Origin: Ilumatobacteraceae bacterium
GTDB lineage: Bacteria; Actinomycetota; Acidimicrobiia; Acidimicrobiales; Ilumatobacteraceae
Assembly (NCBI GenBank): GCA_030727685.1
Contig: JANRBC010000149.1
Span: 1 to 13,051 of the forward strand
Direction: 5' to 3'
Length of the DNA: 13,051 nt
Made by a program: the position numbers and the translations under genes. Within the stretch, counting starts at the first letter, position 1; each line of letters starts with the position of its first letter. Below are positions 12,138 through 13,051 of the stretch, in pieces. The notes below the pieces were generated by a model. The model did not search any database and was not told the DNA's origin. It saw only the letters and a list, made by a program, of their open reading frames with translations.

Positions 12138-13051
12138 ATGTCGGTCAGCTTGGAACGCCAGTTAGATGAACTACTGGCAAGTACATCTGAAATTGCCATT
12201 AATCAAATTATTGGTGATGCAAAAGTAAGAGTTTTAGATATTACGCATGATTCTTCGAAGGTCTCAAACGGTGTTTTGTTTTGCTGCATCGTGGGTGAGA
12301 ACGTCGACGGCCACAATTTTGCGAAAGTTGCGGCAGCAAATGGTGCTGCAGCGATTCTCGTTGAGCGACGTGTTGAGGTAGATATAACACAAGTAGTTGT
12401 CAGCGATGTGCGCTCGACAATGGGATATCTCGCTGCAGAATTGTTCAATCGTCCCAGTGAAAAATTGAATGTAATTGGCATCACTGGAACAAATGGCAAG
12501 ACGACGACCGCGCATCTGTTGGCGTCAATTTTGCGACAGCACGGCTGGCCAACATCGGTGCTCGGCACGCTCACTGGCACTAGGACGACTCCAGAGTCAA
12601 CAGATTTACAGCGATTTTTGGCAGAAGAATTAAATCGAGGCAGCAAAGCAGTCGTAATGGAAGTTTCTTCTCACGCACTAGCTCTTGGTCGTGTCGAAGG
12701 CACGTTGTTTAAGGCCGCAGTGTTCACAAATCTTGGTCAAGACCACCTTGATTTTCATAAGTCGATCGAAGACTATTTCGCCGCTAAGGCCCGGCTCTTC
12801 ACAAGGCTATTCACAAATCTGTGCGTCATCAATCGCGATGATGTCCACGGGTCATTGCTGCTCGACGTGATTTCAAAAGACAAAGAAGTTCGGTGCGAAT
12901 CATTCGGTATGTCAGACGCAAAAGATATTCACGCAGATGCATCCAAGATTTCGTTTCATTGGCAGGGCCAGAAGATCGATTCATTGATGGGCGGTTATTT
13001 CAATGTAATGAACGCGCTAGCTGCCGCGACTGCAGCAGCCAAACTTGGTGT
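12138..13051 (+). CDS. murE: MurE, UDP-MurNAc-tripeptide ligase (partial, cut by window end)
   Basis: Cytoplasmic Mur ligase that adds the third peptide residue (meso-diaminopimelate or L-lysine) to UDP-MurNAc-L-Ala-D-Glu. The first 304 codons are present, about 60 percent of the usual length near 490, and the frame is open to the window edge. Translating from the ATG at 12138 gives the ATP loop GITGTNGKTTT (114-124), TTPES for substrate binding, EVSSHAL, FTNLGQDHLDFH, the carbamylated-lysine region AAKARLF and the domain signature FNVMNALAA near the end. The residues that choose diaminopimelate or lysine (the DNPR region) lie beyond the window. The one-base gap after ftsI implies the same transcript. 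Confidence 0.95.
   Translation, partial: MSVSLERQLDELLASTSEIAINQIIGDAKVRVLDITHDSSKVSNGVLFCCIVGENVDGHNFAKVAAANGAAAILVERRVEVDITQVVVSDVRSTMGYLAAELFNRPSEKLNVIGITGTNGKTTTAHLLASILRQHGWPTSVLGTLTGTRTTPESTDLQRFLAEELNRGSKAVVMEVSSHALALGRVEGTLFKAAVFTNLGQDHLDFHKSIEDYFAAKARLFTRLFTNLCVINRDDVHGSLLLDVISKDKEVRCESFGMSDAKDIHADASKISFHWQGQKIDSLMGGYFNVMNALAAATAAAKLG

Overview
The window is a gene-dense, roughly half-GC stretch of a bacterial chromosome. It carries the start of the division and cell-wall (dcw) cluster in the order mraZ - rsmH - ftsL-like - ftsI - murE. Just upstream are DinB, a DUF3040 membrane protein, an ROK sugar kinase, an acyl-CoA dehydrogenase, an HNH protein and a lipoate-ligase-type protein. 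A DUF3040 protein close to mraZ, the DinB tail after the clamp motif, frequent GTG/TTG starts and apparently leaderless promoters suggest Actinomycetota. The moderate GC and AT-tolerant codon use fit a low-GC lineage such as freshwater Acidimicrobiia; this placement is inference. No tRNA, rRNA, insertion sequence, CRISPR array or phage gene was seen.

Layout. 23-2557 is a minus-strand operon: a small two-helix membrane protein, an inositol-monophosphatase-family enzyme starting inside its stop codon, then glycerol kinase. It diverges from dinB across only 30 bp. 2588-6378 (plus) holds dinB, DUF3040, ROK kinase and acyl-CoA dehydrogenase, with the last three tightly packed. 6379-6635 has no confident gene but carries a coding-like minus-strand frame of uncertain status. 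6636-7868 holds the HNH protein and the lipoate-ligase-type protein.

7869-8089 is the dcw control region. It has tandem hairpins, a 17-bp palindrome, four MraZ-type boxes (AGTGG[G/T]G) on an exact 10-bp grid, and a strong promoter (TTGACA, 17 bp, TATAGT) with two boxes inside its spacer. mraZ follows from a GTG start. This is the expected layout for MraZ autorepression of the cluster.

8504-8729, between mraZ and rsmH, is not a protein gene. It folds into an elaborate leader: two small hairpins, a continuous 30-pair helix capped by a hairpin plus a GAAA-tetraloop hairpin, and two short palindromes before an rsmH start that lacks a Shine-Dalgarno. Its position matches the mraW RNA motif reported in Actinobacteria. 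It also shows features I have not seen described: competing GCGAAA/TTTCGC pairings, a possible pseudoknot, and a Shine-Dalgarno plus 14-codon frame inside the fold. This is the most interesting part of the window.

8730-13051 holds rsmH, the ftsL-like gene, ftsI and murE (cut by the window end), with junctions of 0 bp, a 4-bp overlap and 1 bp, so they are very probably co-transcribed and translationally coupled.
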